Below, piece after piece: positions 23,508-31,994 of a stretch of DNA of 50,231 bases. The stretch comes from Flavobacterium pectinovorum (lineage in GTDB: Bacteria; Bacteroidota; Bacteroidia; Flavobacteriales; Flavobacteriaceae): positions 42,200 to 92,430 of the forward strand of contig NZ_RCZH01000021.1 of the NCBI RefSeq assembly GCF_006438875.1. The letters run 5' to 3'. Position 1 is the stretch's first letter. The number at the start of each line of letters is the position of its first letter. The notes under the pieces were generated by a model. That model was not told where the DNA came from. It searched no databases and worked only from the letters and a program-made list of their open reading frames with translations. A program made the position numbers and the translations under genes.

Positions 23508-25760
23508 TTACTTGATTGTTACCGAGATTTCTTTTTTGATATCTCTTGAAGAATTTCCTATTTTCAAAGTATATTTTCCTGGTTCAATTGTCCATTTTTT
23601 AGCAGTTACATCATAATAGGCTAATTCTTTTACCGGAATTTTGATCGTTACTGTGTTTGAACTTCCCACTTTTACTAATGTTTTCTGGAATCCTTTTAAT
23701 TCTTGAGCAGCACGGGTTATTTTTGAATCTGATTTTGAAGTGTACAATTGAACTACTTCTTTACCATCTACTTTTCCTGTGTTTTTTACATCTACAGAAA
23801 CTGAAATTGTTTCGTTTTGAGCATATGTCGTTTTATCTGCTTTTGCATTATCAAAAGCAAAAGTCGTGTATGATAATCCATATCCAAAAGGATATAATGG
23901 TGTAATGTTTTTGGTGTCAAACCAACGATATCCTATTAAAATTCCTTCGGCATAGTTTACTGTTTTTCCTCCAGGGAAACTATTTGTAGCATGCGCAGGA
24001 GAATCCATAATGTTTTTAGGCATTGTCCAAGGTAATTTTCCTGACGGATTAACTTTTCCTAAAATTACATCAGCCAAAGCATTTCCTCCCTCTGAGCCAT
24101 TAAACCAACTCCATACTAATGCTGAAGTTTTTTTGCTTACGGCGTCAATATCAAAAGGTGCTCCGGCAATCATAACTACAATTGTTCTTGGATTTACAGC
24201 CAAAACTTTCTGGATTAATTCTTCTTGTCCGAATGGTAATTTTAAAGTTCTTCTATCCGAAGCTTCTGTTTCGTAATCACGGTTTGAACCTGCAAATATG
24301 ATCGCAACATCAGATTTTTTAGCAGCTTCTACGGCTTCTAACACTTTTGCAGGATCTAATTGATCAATTGTCACCGGACCATTTAAGGTGATGTCTCCCA
24401 ATTTCCCTTTATTTTTTACATCGTAACGTTCTAAATATCCTTCGGCATAATTGATTTTTATGGATGATGGCAATCTATTTTTCAAACCTTCAAGTGGTGT
24501 AATTTCTCTTTTTGTTTTTACACCTGCACCAAATCCGCCTAAAGCGTTTTTCTTTGTAGCATTATTTCCAATTACTGCGATCGATTTTACACCGTCTAAT
24601 TTTAATGGCAATGCGTTGTTTTCATTTTTCAATAAAACGATATCTTCTGTTGCAATTTTGTAAGCATCCTGATAATGTGCTTCTGTTGAAACACTTCCTT
24701 TAACACGGTCTTTGCTTTGGCTTCCCATTGCTTTTACCTGAAATAACGTGCGTAAAATTCTTTTTACGTGTTTATCCAATTCTGCTTCTGAGATTTCTTT
24801 ATTTTTTGCCGCAGCGATTAATTTATCGGCAAGGAAAAATTCATTGAATGGTTTTGGTGTTCCCATTTCAATATCCAATCCACTTTCCAATGATTTTACT
24901 GTAGAATGTACCGCAGCCCAATCTGAAACTACAACACCTTTAAATCCCCATTCGTCGCGTAATATTTTGTTTAACATATAATCGTTTTCACATAAATATT
25001 CGCCTCTGAATTTGTTATAAGCCCCCATTACGGCATAGGCATGAGCTTCTTTTATTGCTGCTTCAAAAGCTGGCAAATAAATTTCACGAAGTGTACGTTC
25101 ATCCATTCGTACATCGACAAAATCACGGTTTGTTTCCTGATTATTTGCTGCGAAATGCTTCACGCAAGCCATAACATCATTGTCTTGTAAACCAACAATT
25201 AATGGCACTGCAATTTTTTTATTCAAAAACGGATCTTCAGACATATATTCGTATGTCCTTCCTCCAAGTGGCGTTCTCACCATATTGATTGCCGGCGAAA
25301 GCAACATATCTTTATCTCTGGCACGCAATTCCTGTCCTACACTATTTCCAAAAGTATAAGCCATATCAGCATTCCAGGTTGCAGCCAAACCACCACCTGC
25401 AGGATAATAGGTTGCAAAATCATCTTTTAATCCTGCCGGAGCCCAATTGTCACGCGAAATTTCTTCACGAACTCCTAACGGTCCATCGGCCATTTTTAGT
25501 TCCGGAATTCCCAAACGTTTTACACCGCCAGACGTGAACATACTGTTTCCATGCAACATTCCGATTTTTTCCTCCAATGTCATTTGAGAAACCAGCTTAT
25601 CGATTTCGGCATCAAATTCTGAACCTATTTCTTTGCCTTTGTATTCTTTCTGAACCGAATTCTCAGCATCAGAACCTGAACTTTGCTCTTCGCCTTTTTT
25701 ACAAGAAGCAAATGCTACAAAAGCAATCGCTACTGACAGATATATAATTTTATTTTTCAT
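23508..25760 (-). CDS. GH3 beta-glucosidase, lipoprotein
   Basis: A 750-residue GH3 enzyme with a lipoprotein signal (AFASC, Cys at 20). The layout is a TIM barrel (about 50-340) with KMADGPLGVREE and the nucleophile Asp in VVVSDWAAVHS (about 279), then the alpha/beta sandwich with AGSNRDYETEASDR (about 485) and a C-terminal fibronectin-III-like domain. The YEYMSEDPF and KHFAANNQETNR motifs are present. It would release glucose from the ends of oligosaccharides in the periplasm. It is one of two GH3 genes flanking a GH39 gene. They are only distantly alike, which suggests different substrates. Confidence 0.93.
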   Translation of the reverse strand: MKNKIIYLSVAIAFVAFASCKKGEEQSSGSDAENSVQKEYKGKEIGSEFDAEIDKLVSQMTLEEKIGMLHGNSMFTSGGVKRLGIPELKMADGPLGVREEISRDNWAPAGLKDDFATYYPAGGGLAATWNADMAYTFGNSVGQELRARDKDMLLSPAINMVRTPLGGRTYEYMSEDPFLNKKIAVPLIVGLQDNDVMACVKHFAANNQETNRDFVDVRMDERTLREIYLPAFEAAIKEAHAYAVMGAYNKFRGEYLCENDYMLNKILRDEWGFKGVVVSDWAAVHSTVKSLESGLDIEMGTPKPFNEFFLADKLIAAAKNKEISEAELDKHVKRILRTLFQVKAMGSQSKDRVKGSVSTEAHYQDAYKIATEDIVLLKNENNALPLKLDGVKSIAVIGNNATKKNALGGFGAGVKTKREITPLEGLKNRLPSSIKINYAEGYLERYDVKNKGKLGDITLNGPVTIDQLDPAKVLEAVEAAKKSDVAIIFAGSNRDYETEASDRRTLKLPFGQEELIQKVLAVNPRTIVVMIAGAPFDIDAVSKKTSALVWSWFNGSEGGNALADVILGKVNPSGKLPWTMPKNIMDSPAHATNSFPGGKTVNYAEGILIGYRWFDTKNITPLYPFGYGLSYTTFAFDNAKADKTTYAQNETISVSVDVKNTGKVDGKEVVQLYTSKSDSKITRAAQELKGFQKTLVKVGSSNTVTIKIPVKELAYYDVTAKKWTIEPGKYTLKIGNSSRDIKKEISVTIK

Positions 25761-25805
25761 GCTTAATAAATTTATTTTTAGGATTTAGATAGTTTTTTTT
25801 AGGGT

Positions 25806-27386
25806 TTAAAGCTTTACAAAATTCAATAAGAAAACATCATTTTCATTGATTTTAAAATCTTTATTAAAGGTTCCGTTTGCATTAATTGTAATTTTTTCTG
25901 CTGCAATCAAAGTTCCGTTATTTTTTTCTTTTATACTTTTTACTTGTTCTTTTGTAAGCTGACTTGGTTTTCCCATTGCTAAATAATCGGCGTAAGCGTC
26001 ATTAACTTTATAACCAACTTTATATATTTCTAAAGTATAATTTCCTTTTTGCAAACCTTCGACTTCAATTTTTACAGTTCCTTTTGGTTTAGATGGTAAA
26101 TCCTGAATATAATACGTTTGATTGTTTACAGAATCTCCAGGATGCGTGTTGGTAAAATCCCAAAATAACAACTGAACATTTCCTTTTCCATTTTTAGTTG
26201 CCCATGAAGAAGTGTCTTTATTTTGAAGTTCGGTTTCACCTAACTTATTCAAAAATGAATACGAGAAATAAGCCGGTTTTTTGATTCCCTGTGTGTTCAA
26301 TAATCCGAAACCTCCGTGAAAAGGTGTGAACCTTGGTCCGGCTTCTTCAAAAATATCGGTAAAAACCCAATATGACATTGAGTTTGCAGCATTGCCAACT
26401 TGTTTTAATTTCTGAAGAATATACGCTGCTGAATGGTAACTATCGTGAATAGGATCTGAGGGCGTATAAGAAGTGCTCCATTCTGTATAATGCAACTCTA
26501 ATTTTGGCTTAGCCGAATTTGAAATCTGATTACGTGAATTGATTACATCACCGCTTATACTGGATTCTTCTTTATTAAGAACTGTTCCTGTAGTTCCAAA
26601 TTCGTCCAGAAATCCTTGTTTTACTCCATATGTATGTGTCGAAATAAAATCTAACGGAATATTATTCTTCACACAGAAATCTATTGTTTCCGGAACCCAA
26701 GCTGCGCCTGCTGTTGCAGGTCCGCCAACTTTGTATGCCGGATTTACAGATTTTATTCCACGTGCGGCATATTCATATAATTTAAAATATTCTGCCTGAG
26801 TTCCTGTCCAGAAACCCGGAGATAAATTCGGTTCGTTCCAAACTTCAAAATACCAGGTTTTTACTTCTTCGGCTCCGTAACGTTCTGTAAAATGCTGGGT
26901 TAAGTTCCGAATTAAATCTTCCCATTTTTTATAATCTTTTGGCGGAGTTACATTTCCTTTCCACCAAAAAATAGTTTCTTTTCCGCTTGCCAATGCTGAT
27001 GGCATAAAACCCAATTCTACAAAAGGTTTTATTTTAATACTTAAAAGAAAATCATACAAAGCATCAATATATTGGTAATTATATTCGGGATTTCCTTTTG
27101 AACCTTCTCTGTAAACCGCCATATCATCAGACAATAAACCGTGCATTCTGATATATTTAAAATCACATTCTTTTTTGGTCATTGCCAATTGTTGCTGCCA
27201 GTCTGCACGTAAACCTTCGTTTGCTCTTCCAGCACCAATACATTCTTTGAACATGGTATTTAATGCACCCGAAGTTTTATTATAATCGACTTTTATGATT
27301 CTGTTTTGCGCAGCCGTATTTTGTCCAAACAAATTAATATTGATTAGACTTAGTAAAATAAATAGTATCGCTAGATTTCTTTTCAT
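25806..27386 (-). CDS. GH39 glycoside hydrolase (beta-xylosidase-like)
   Basis: A 526-residue exported enzyme, signal peptide about 1-21. The catalytic TIM barrel has the acid/base Glu in VWNEPNLSPGFW (about 185), STHTYGVKQGF (about 233) and a nucleophile Glu in HYTEWSTSY (about 302), followed by the beta-sandwich domain. This pattern places it in GH39 rather than GH30 or GH51. Known GH39 enzymes are beta-xylosidases, alpha-L-iduronidases and some galactosidases or rhamnosidases. Beta-xylose is not a normal part of the main xyloglucan side chains, so its substrate here is open. It starts 5 bases after the second GH3 gene and ends 45 before the first. Confidence 0.88.
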   Translation of the reverse strand: MKRNLAILFILLSLININLFGQNTAAQNRIIKVDYNKTSGALNTMFKECIGAGRANEGLRADWQQQLAMTKKECDFKYIRMHGLLSDDMAVYREGSKGNPEYNYQYIDALYDFLLSIKIKPFVELGFMPSALASGKETIFWWKGNVTPPKDYKKWEDLIRNLTQHFTERYGAEEVKTWYFEVWNEPNLSPGFWTGTQAEYFKLYEYAARGIKSVNPAYKVGGPATAGAAWVPETIDFCVKNNIPLDFISTHTYGVKQGFLDEFGTTGTVLNKEESSISGDVINSRNQISNSAKPKLELHYTEWSTSYTPSDPIHDSYHSAAYILQKLKQVGNAANSMSYWVFTDIFEEAGPRFTPFHGGFGLLNTQGIKKPAYFSYSFLNKLGETELQNKDTSSWATKNGKGNVQLLFWDFTNTHPGDSVNNQTYYIQDLPSKPKGTVKIEVEGLQKGNYTLEIYKVGYKVNDAYADYLAMGKPSQLTKEQVKSIKEKNNGTLIAAEKITINANGTFNKDFKINENDVFLLNFVKL

Positions 27387-27391
27387 TGTAA

Positions 27392-29548
27392 TTATTTCAC
27401 ATTTATTTTCTTATTCAGAAGAATGTTATCTGAAGCACTTCCAACCTGAATTTCAACCGAATTATTTTCTAATTCGAATTGCTGTTTAGCTGTATTCCAA
27501 TATTCAAGATCTTTTGCTTTCAAAATCAAAGAAACATTTTTAGTTTCTCCGGCTTTAAAGAAAACTCTCTGAAATGCTTTTAGTTCTTTTTCGGGACGTT
27601 CTACTTTTGAATTTAATTGTTTTACATACAACTGAATTACTTCGTCTCCATCTTTAGTTCCTGTATTAGTAACTGAAACTGTGACTTTTACTTCACCATT
27701 CTTAGAAATTGTTTCTGAAGTGGTTTCGATTGAATTGTATTTGAAAGTCGTATAACTCAATCCGTGCCCAAAAGCATATAATGGTTTTCCTTTGAAATAC
27801 ATATAGGTTCTGCCATTTCGGATATTGTAATCCAGTAACTCAGGCAAATCAGTAATAGCCGCAACCCAAGTCTGGGTTAAACGTCCCGCAGGATTATAAT
27901 CTCCAAATAAAACATCGGCTAAAGCTGTTCCGGTTTCCTGACTGTTTTGTGTCATGTGTACAATTGCCGGAACGTGTTCTTGTGTCCAGTTTATCGCATA
28001 CGGAAAACTGCTAATCAAGGCTACGACCGTTTTAGGATTCGCCTGATAAACAACTTTAATCAAATCTTCCTGCTCTAATGTCAAAGATTGACGATCTACA
28101 GCTTCTTTTCCTTCACTTGGTACGGGACAATCTGCCCAACCTGCATTACAAACCGGATGATTTCCGACAATCACAATGACAACGTCAGCTTTTTTTGCTA
28201 TTGAAACCGCTTTGCCATCAATATTATTTTTAGCGTATAAAATTTCAACATTGTTGCCTAATTTATTTTTAATTCCCTGTAAAGGAGAAATTGTGTAAGG
28301 TGGCGTTCCGCTGTACCAATCTAACAATACTTCATCTGCGTGAAGTCCGATTACGGCAATTGTTTTTAGTTTCTCTTTTTGCAAAGGCAAGAATTGAGCA
28401 TCATTTTTAAGTAAAACAATAGATTTTTGTGTGGCTTCTAAAGCGATTTTTTTATGTGCTTCTGTTTTCCAAGGATCAATTGTATCTTTTCCTGTTCCAA
28501 TTTTCGAATACGGATTTTCATTCGAAGTATCCAACATTCCCAATTGAATCATAACTCGGTAATCGCCGCGAATAACGGCATCAATATCTTTTTCTTTTAA
28601 ATATCCATGAGAAAGTGCGCCATAAACGCCTTCCGTATATTCATCTAAAAACTGGTTGATTCCTGCTTTTATAGCTGCAGCCGCTCCCAGATATTTATCT
28701 GCGTAATATTTATGATCGGAAAGCAATAATTTGAATGCGCCTCCATCGGTACAAATGATTCCGTTTTGTCCCCATTCTTTTTGGGTAATATTTTTCAGCA
28801 TTGGATGCACCATTGCCGGAATTCCGTTTACTTTATTGTAGGCCGCCATGTAAGCACGCGAACCTCCTTCTACAACGCCCATTTGAAAAGGCAATGCATA
28901 ATATTCACGCCATAACCTTTCGTCAAAATCAGATGATGTATAGGTTCTTCCGTCTTCATTGCTATTCGCTAAAAAGTGTTTCATTAACGAAGCGGTTTGC
29001 CAATATTTTGGATTGTTTCCTTGTAATCCTTTTACAAAAGCAACGGTCATTGTTCCGTTAAAAAAAGCATCTTCTCCATAACTTTCTTCAGTGCGTCCCC
29101 AACGTGGATCTCTTGCGATATCAGCATTTGGAGCACGAACGACTAATCCGCCACGATGATATTTTTGAAAAGCATAGCGTGTTTCATAACCTTCAACCTG
29201 CGCTACTTTTTGCAGTAAATCAACATCCCACATTTCTCCTAAACCATAAGCCTGAGGAAAAGTTGTCGTTGTAATAGGTTGTTTATTTTTTCCGCCCCAT
29301 TCTCCCGGTCCGCCAAGCGCCAAACCGTGTAATCCTTCTACGTGTCCTGTTCCTAAAACTCCCAATCTTGGTATGGATGGATTGGTGCTTAAAGCCTGAA
29401 CTTTCTCATCAAGAGTCATTAAGGACAACAAATTATCAATACGCTTTTCAATATCTAATTTAGAATCCTGAAAAGGATATTGCTTTTGCTGCGCCAATAT
29501 TAAATTGATCGACAAAAGAAAAACAATATGCAGAATGAGATTTTTCAT
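27392..29548 (-). CDS. GH3 family enzyme, beta-xylosidase-like subgroup
   Basis: A 718-residue exported GH3 protein, signal peptide about 1-19 (ends LILAQ). Visible are GHVEGLHGLALGG and TTTTFPQAYGLGEMWD in the N-terminal barrel, APNADIARDPRWGRTEESYGE (shortened here), KHFLANSNEDGR, the nucleophile Asp in IICTDGGAFKLL (about 268), an ICL-type sandwich with VGNHPVCNAGW, and a fibronectin-III-like end. The ADIARDPRWGR and HGxA pattern fits the subgroup that contains beta-xylosidases and some beta-glucosidases. It is the first gene of the tight GH3-GH39-GH3-GH5 block, and a CCTAACAGG palindrome lies upstream. Confidence 0.9.
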   Translation of the reverse strand: MKNLILHIVFLLSINLILAQQKQYPFQDSKLDIEKRIDNLLSLMTLDEKVQALSTNPSIPRLGVLGTGHVEGLHGLALGGPGEWGGKNKQPITTTTFPQAYGLGEMWDVDLLQKVAQVEGYETRYAFQKYHRGGLVVRAPNADIARDPRWGRTEESYGEDAFFNGTMTVAFVKGLQGNNPKYWQTASLMKHFLANSNEDGRTYTSSDFDERLWREYYALPFQMGVVEGGSRAYMAAYNKVNGIPAMVHPMLKNITQKEWGQNGIICTDGGAFKLLLSDHKYYADKYLGAAAAIKAGINQFLDEYTEGVYGALSHGYLKEKDIDAVIRGDYRVMIQLGMLDTSNENPYSKIGTGKDTIDPWKTEAHKKIALEATQKSIVLLKNDAQFLPLQKEKLKTIAVIGLHADEVLLDWYSGTPPYTISPLQGIKNKLGNNVEILYAKNNIDGKAVSIAKKADVVIVIVGNHPVCNAGWADCPVPSEGKEAVDRQSLTLEQEDLIKVVYQANPKTVVALISSFPYAINWTQEHVPAIVHMTQNSQETGTALADVLFGDYNPAGRLTQTWVAAITDLPELLDYNIRNGRTYMYFKGKPLYAFGHGLSYTTFKYNSIETTSETISKNGEVKVTVSVTNTGTKDGDEVIQLYVKQLNSKVERPEKELKAFQRVFFKAGETKNVSLILKAKDLEYWNTAKQQFELENNSVEIQVGSASDNILLNKKINVK

Positions 29549-29599
29549 TTAAAAAAATTGTGGTTATTTAGTAAAGACGCACAGCAGTACGTCTCTACG

Positions 29600-29678
29600 T
29601 AATATTTTTATAAATTCTATTTTTGAAATCTAATCGTTGTATTTAATAATACCTAACAGGTTTTAAAAACCTGTTAGG
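29600..29678. repeat. palindromes upstream of the GH3-GH39-GH3-GH5 block
   Basis: The gap at 29549-29690 holds a small inverted repeat AGACG/CGTCT just before it (about 29575-29603) and a perfect CCTAACAGGTTTT-family palindrome at 29652-29678, which lies 12 bases after the GH97 stop on the minus strand. The palindrome probably serves as the 3' end of the GH97 message or a processing site. Confidence 0.6.
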
Positions 29679-29690
29679 ATAGCTAATAAT

Positions 29691-31697
29691 TTATAGTTTT
29701 TTAAATCTAATTGCTGTTCCTCCAGCGCCACCTAAATGTAATTTTAGGGAATCTGAAGCTTTAACGGTTTTCTTAGAAATCGCTATTGCTGACGGATTGT
29801 GTGTTTCATCAGTTCCTTCTGCGTCAGCATAGATTTGAGCTTCGTAAGTTGCATTTGGATCTAAAAATGATAAAACAACATTTACATCTCTTGCCTTTTC
29901 GTTTGTAATTGTTCCTAAATACCAATCGGCGCTTTTTCTGTCTTTACGGACTGTGGTGATATATTCACCAATTTTCCCTTCTAATACTTTTGTGTCTTCC
30001 CAATCTGTTGGAACATCTTTTAAGAATTGTAATGCTGGTTTCCCTTCGTAGTTTTCCGGAAGATCTGCCATCATTTGGATTGGCGCGTAAATAGTTACAT
30101 ATAATGCTAATTGTTGCGCCGCCGTTCCGTGAACTCTTTTTCCCGGATAACCTTGTTTTACCTCAACATCAAAAATTCCCGGAGTAAAATCCATTGGTCC
30201 TGAAAGTAATCTGGTAAACGGAATAATTGTTAAGTGATTTGGTGGATTTCCTTCGCTCCAAGCGTTATATTCTTGTCCACGTGCTGCTTCTCTTGAAATC
30301 ATATTCGGAAAAGTACGACGTTCTCCTGTATCTTTTATTGATTCGTGGTACAATACAGCCAAATCATATTGCGCTGCTTTTTCTAAAATGTATCTGAAAT
30401 AATTCACTCCAAATTGTCCGAAGTGGTTTTCTTTCATGTTTAATTTTGAACCTACGTGTCCAATTTTAACCGTATGAATTCCTAGTTTTTTGTATAAAGC
30501 AAAACCTTCATCAACTTCTTTTAAATAATTAATTAAGTTCGATCCTGTTTCGTGGTAACCTATCAATTCTACGTCTTTTGCCTTTCCATATGCTACTACT
30601 TTATCCAGATCGAAATTGTCCGCACTTTTAGTAAAACTAAACATGTGCATTTTGTTTTGGTACCATGCCGGTGTCCAGCCTTTGTTCCAGCCTTCGATCA
30701 ACAAATGATGAAATCCTTCTTTTGCCGTAAAGTCGATATATTCTTCGGCATGTTTGGTTGTTGCGCCCTGAATATCACTTTCCCAAAAGGAATATTTTCC
30801 AATGTGCATTCCCCACCAGATTCCGAAGTATTTGTATGGTTTAAAATAACTTGCTGTGTTTTTTAATTTATTTGGATCATTAAGATTTAAAATCAAATAA
30901 GAAGTGATTAAATCTGCCGGAGTTTCGCCAATCTGAAGCGTTCTCCACGAAGATGTAAACGTATCTTTTACTCTAACTTTTACACCATCAGACCACGGCA
31001 CTAAATCAGATTTAAGTTGTGTTCCTTTTGTGTTTACCAAAGTCATACTGGCAAAATCCACCAGATTTGCTTCGTGAAAACTTAAGGCTAATCCGCTTTT
31101 GCTTTCGATCGTTAACGGAGTCAAAACCGTATCTAAAGTACTTACCGGAGCATCTTTGAAAAGATATTCGTCACGGTTTTCTCTGTTTGCCGGAATCCAC
31201 CATGCTTTTCCATCTTCTTTTAAGTTAAAAGTCGTTTTTTCATCCATAATGAAAATACTGTCTTTTACACTTTGTTTTGGATACACATATCTAAAAGCGA
31301 TTCCATCATCAAATGCACGAAACTGAATTTCTAATTTTCGTTTGTTTCCCGCTTTTTGCTGTAGTTGAACAGAAAGCTGATTGTAGTGATTTCTGATGTT
31401 CTTCTTTTCTCCCCAAACTTGTTCCCAGGTTTCATCAAAAGTGGAATTCTTTACACTTTTGATTTCGAAATCTGTACTTAAGTTTTCATTTCCTTTTAAT
31501 AAAAAACCCATATCTGATGGTGTAATCACTTCGGTTTTTCCGTGTGAAACAGCATATTTTGGAGCATTTTTTACTAACTCAAATTTGATTTTGTTTTGCC
31601 CGTTTGGCGATGCCAATTCGTAAGCATTTTTATTTTTCTGACTGTATCCAATCGAAACGGAAAGGATTAAAGCGGGAAGAATGAGGTAATTTTTCAT
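29691..31697 (-). CDS. GH97 glycoside hydrolase, inverting SusB-like type
   Basis: A 668-residue exported enzyme, signal peptide about 1-19 (ends GYSQ). The N-terminal beta-sandwich is followed by a TIM barrel with WWGMHIGKYSFWES, LIEGWNKGW (about 327) and a C-terminal greek-key domain. GH97 has retaining and inverting branches. The position of the retaining nucleophile Asp is occupied here by Gly in TVKIGHVG (about 404). The two Glu residues needed for the inverting, calcium-dependent branch are in VLYHESIKDTG (about 450) and ARGQEYNAW (about 478). This predicts an alpha-glucosidase-like rather than alpha-galactosidase activity, which is not an obvious need for xyloglucan. Confidence 0.9.
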   Translation of the reverse strand: MKNYLILPALILSVSIGYSQKNKNAYELASPNGQNKIKFELVKNAPKYAVSHGKTEVITPSDMGFLLKGNENLSTDFEIKSVKNSTFDETWEQVWGEKKNIRNHYNQLSVQLQQKAGNKRKLEIQFRAFDDGIAFRYVYPKQSVKDSIFIMDEKTTFNLKEDGKAWWIPANRENRDEYLFKDAPVSTLDTVLTPLTIESKSGLALSFHEANLVDFASMTLVNTKGTQLKSDLVPWSDGVKVRVKDTFTSSWRTLQIGETPADLITSYLILNLNDPNKLKNTASYFKPYKYFGIWWGMHIGKYSFWESDIQGATTKHAEEYIDFTAKEGFHHLLIEGWNKGWTPAWYQNKMHMFSFTKSADNFDLDKVVAYGKAKDVELIGYHETGSNLINYLKEVDEGFALYKKLGIHTVKIGHVGSKLNMKENHFGQFGVNYFRYILEKAAQYDLAVLYHESIKDTGERRTFPNMISREAARGQEYNAWSEGNPPNHLTIIPFTRLLSGPMDFTPGIFDVEVKQGYPGKRVHGTAAQQLALYVTIYAPIQMMADLPENYEGKPALQFLKDVPTDWEDTKVLEGKIGEYITTVRKDRKSADWYLGTITNEKARDVNVVLSFLDPNATYEAQIYADAEGTDETHNPSAIAISKKTVKASDSLKLHLGGAGGTAIRFKKL

Positions 31698-31994
31698 GAT
31701 ATTTTTCTTAATTCATTTTTAATAAATCGGGTGTGCTTATGAGACTTCACCCGATTTAAAACTCAACAAAAACTTATTTTTATCCTAAGTTGGGATTATT
31801 TTTTTTGCCACGAATTGCACGAATTATCTCGAATTTAATTTGTGCAATTTGTTTTTTTTGCCACAGATTAAAAGAATTCAAAATGATTTCTTCTTTTCTG
31901 TGTGTTTATTTTCTCTCGCAGATTTTGCAGATTCAGCAGATTTTTAATTTTTAATTCTCAATTTTTAATCCTTTTAATCTGTGGCAAACCTTTT
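31698..31994. other. gene-free spacer with a hairpin and dispersed repeat words
   Basis: AAATCGGGTG (31724-31733) pairs with CACCCGATTT (31748-31757). Further on are the GCCACGAATT, GCCACAGATT and CGCAGATTTTGCAGATT words (31808-31950), which recur at 8938-9064 and 15930-16060. No coding frame was seen. Confidence 0.6.
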
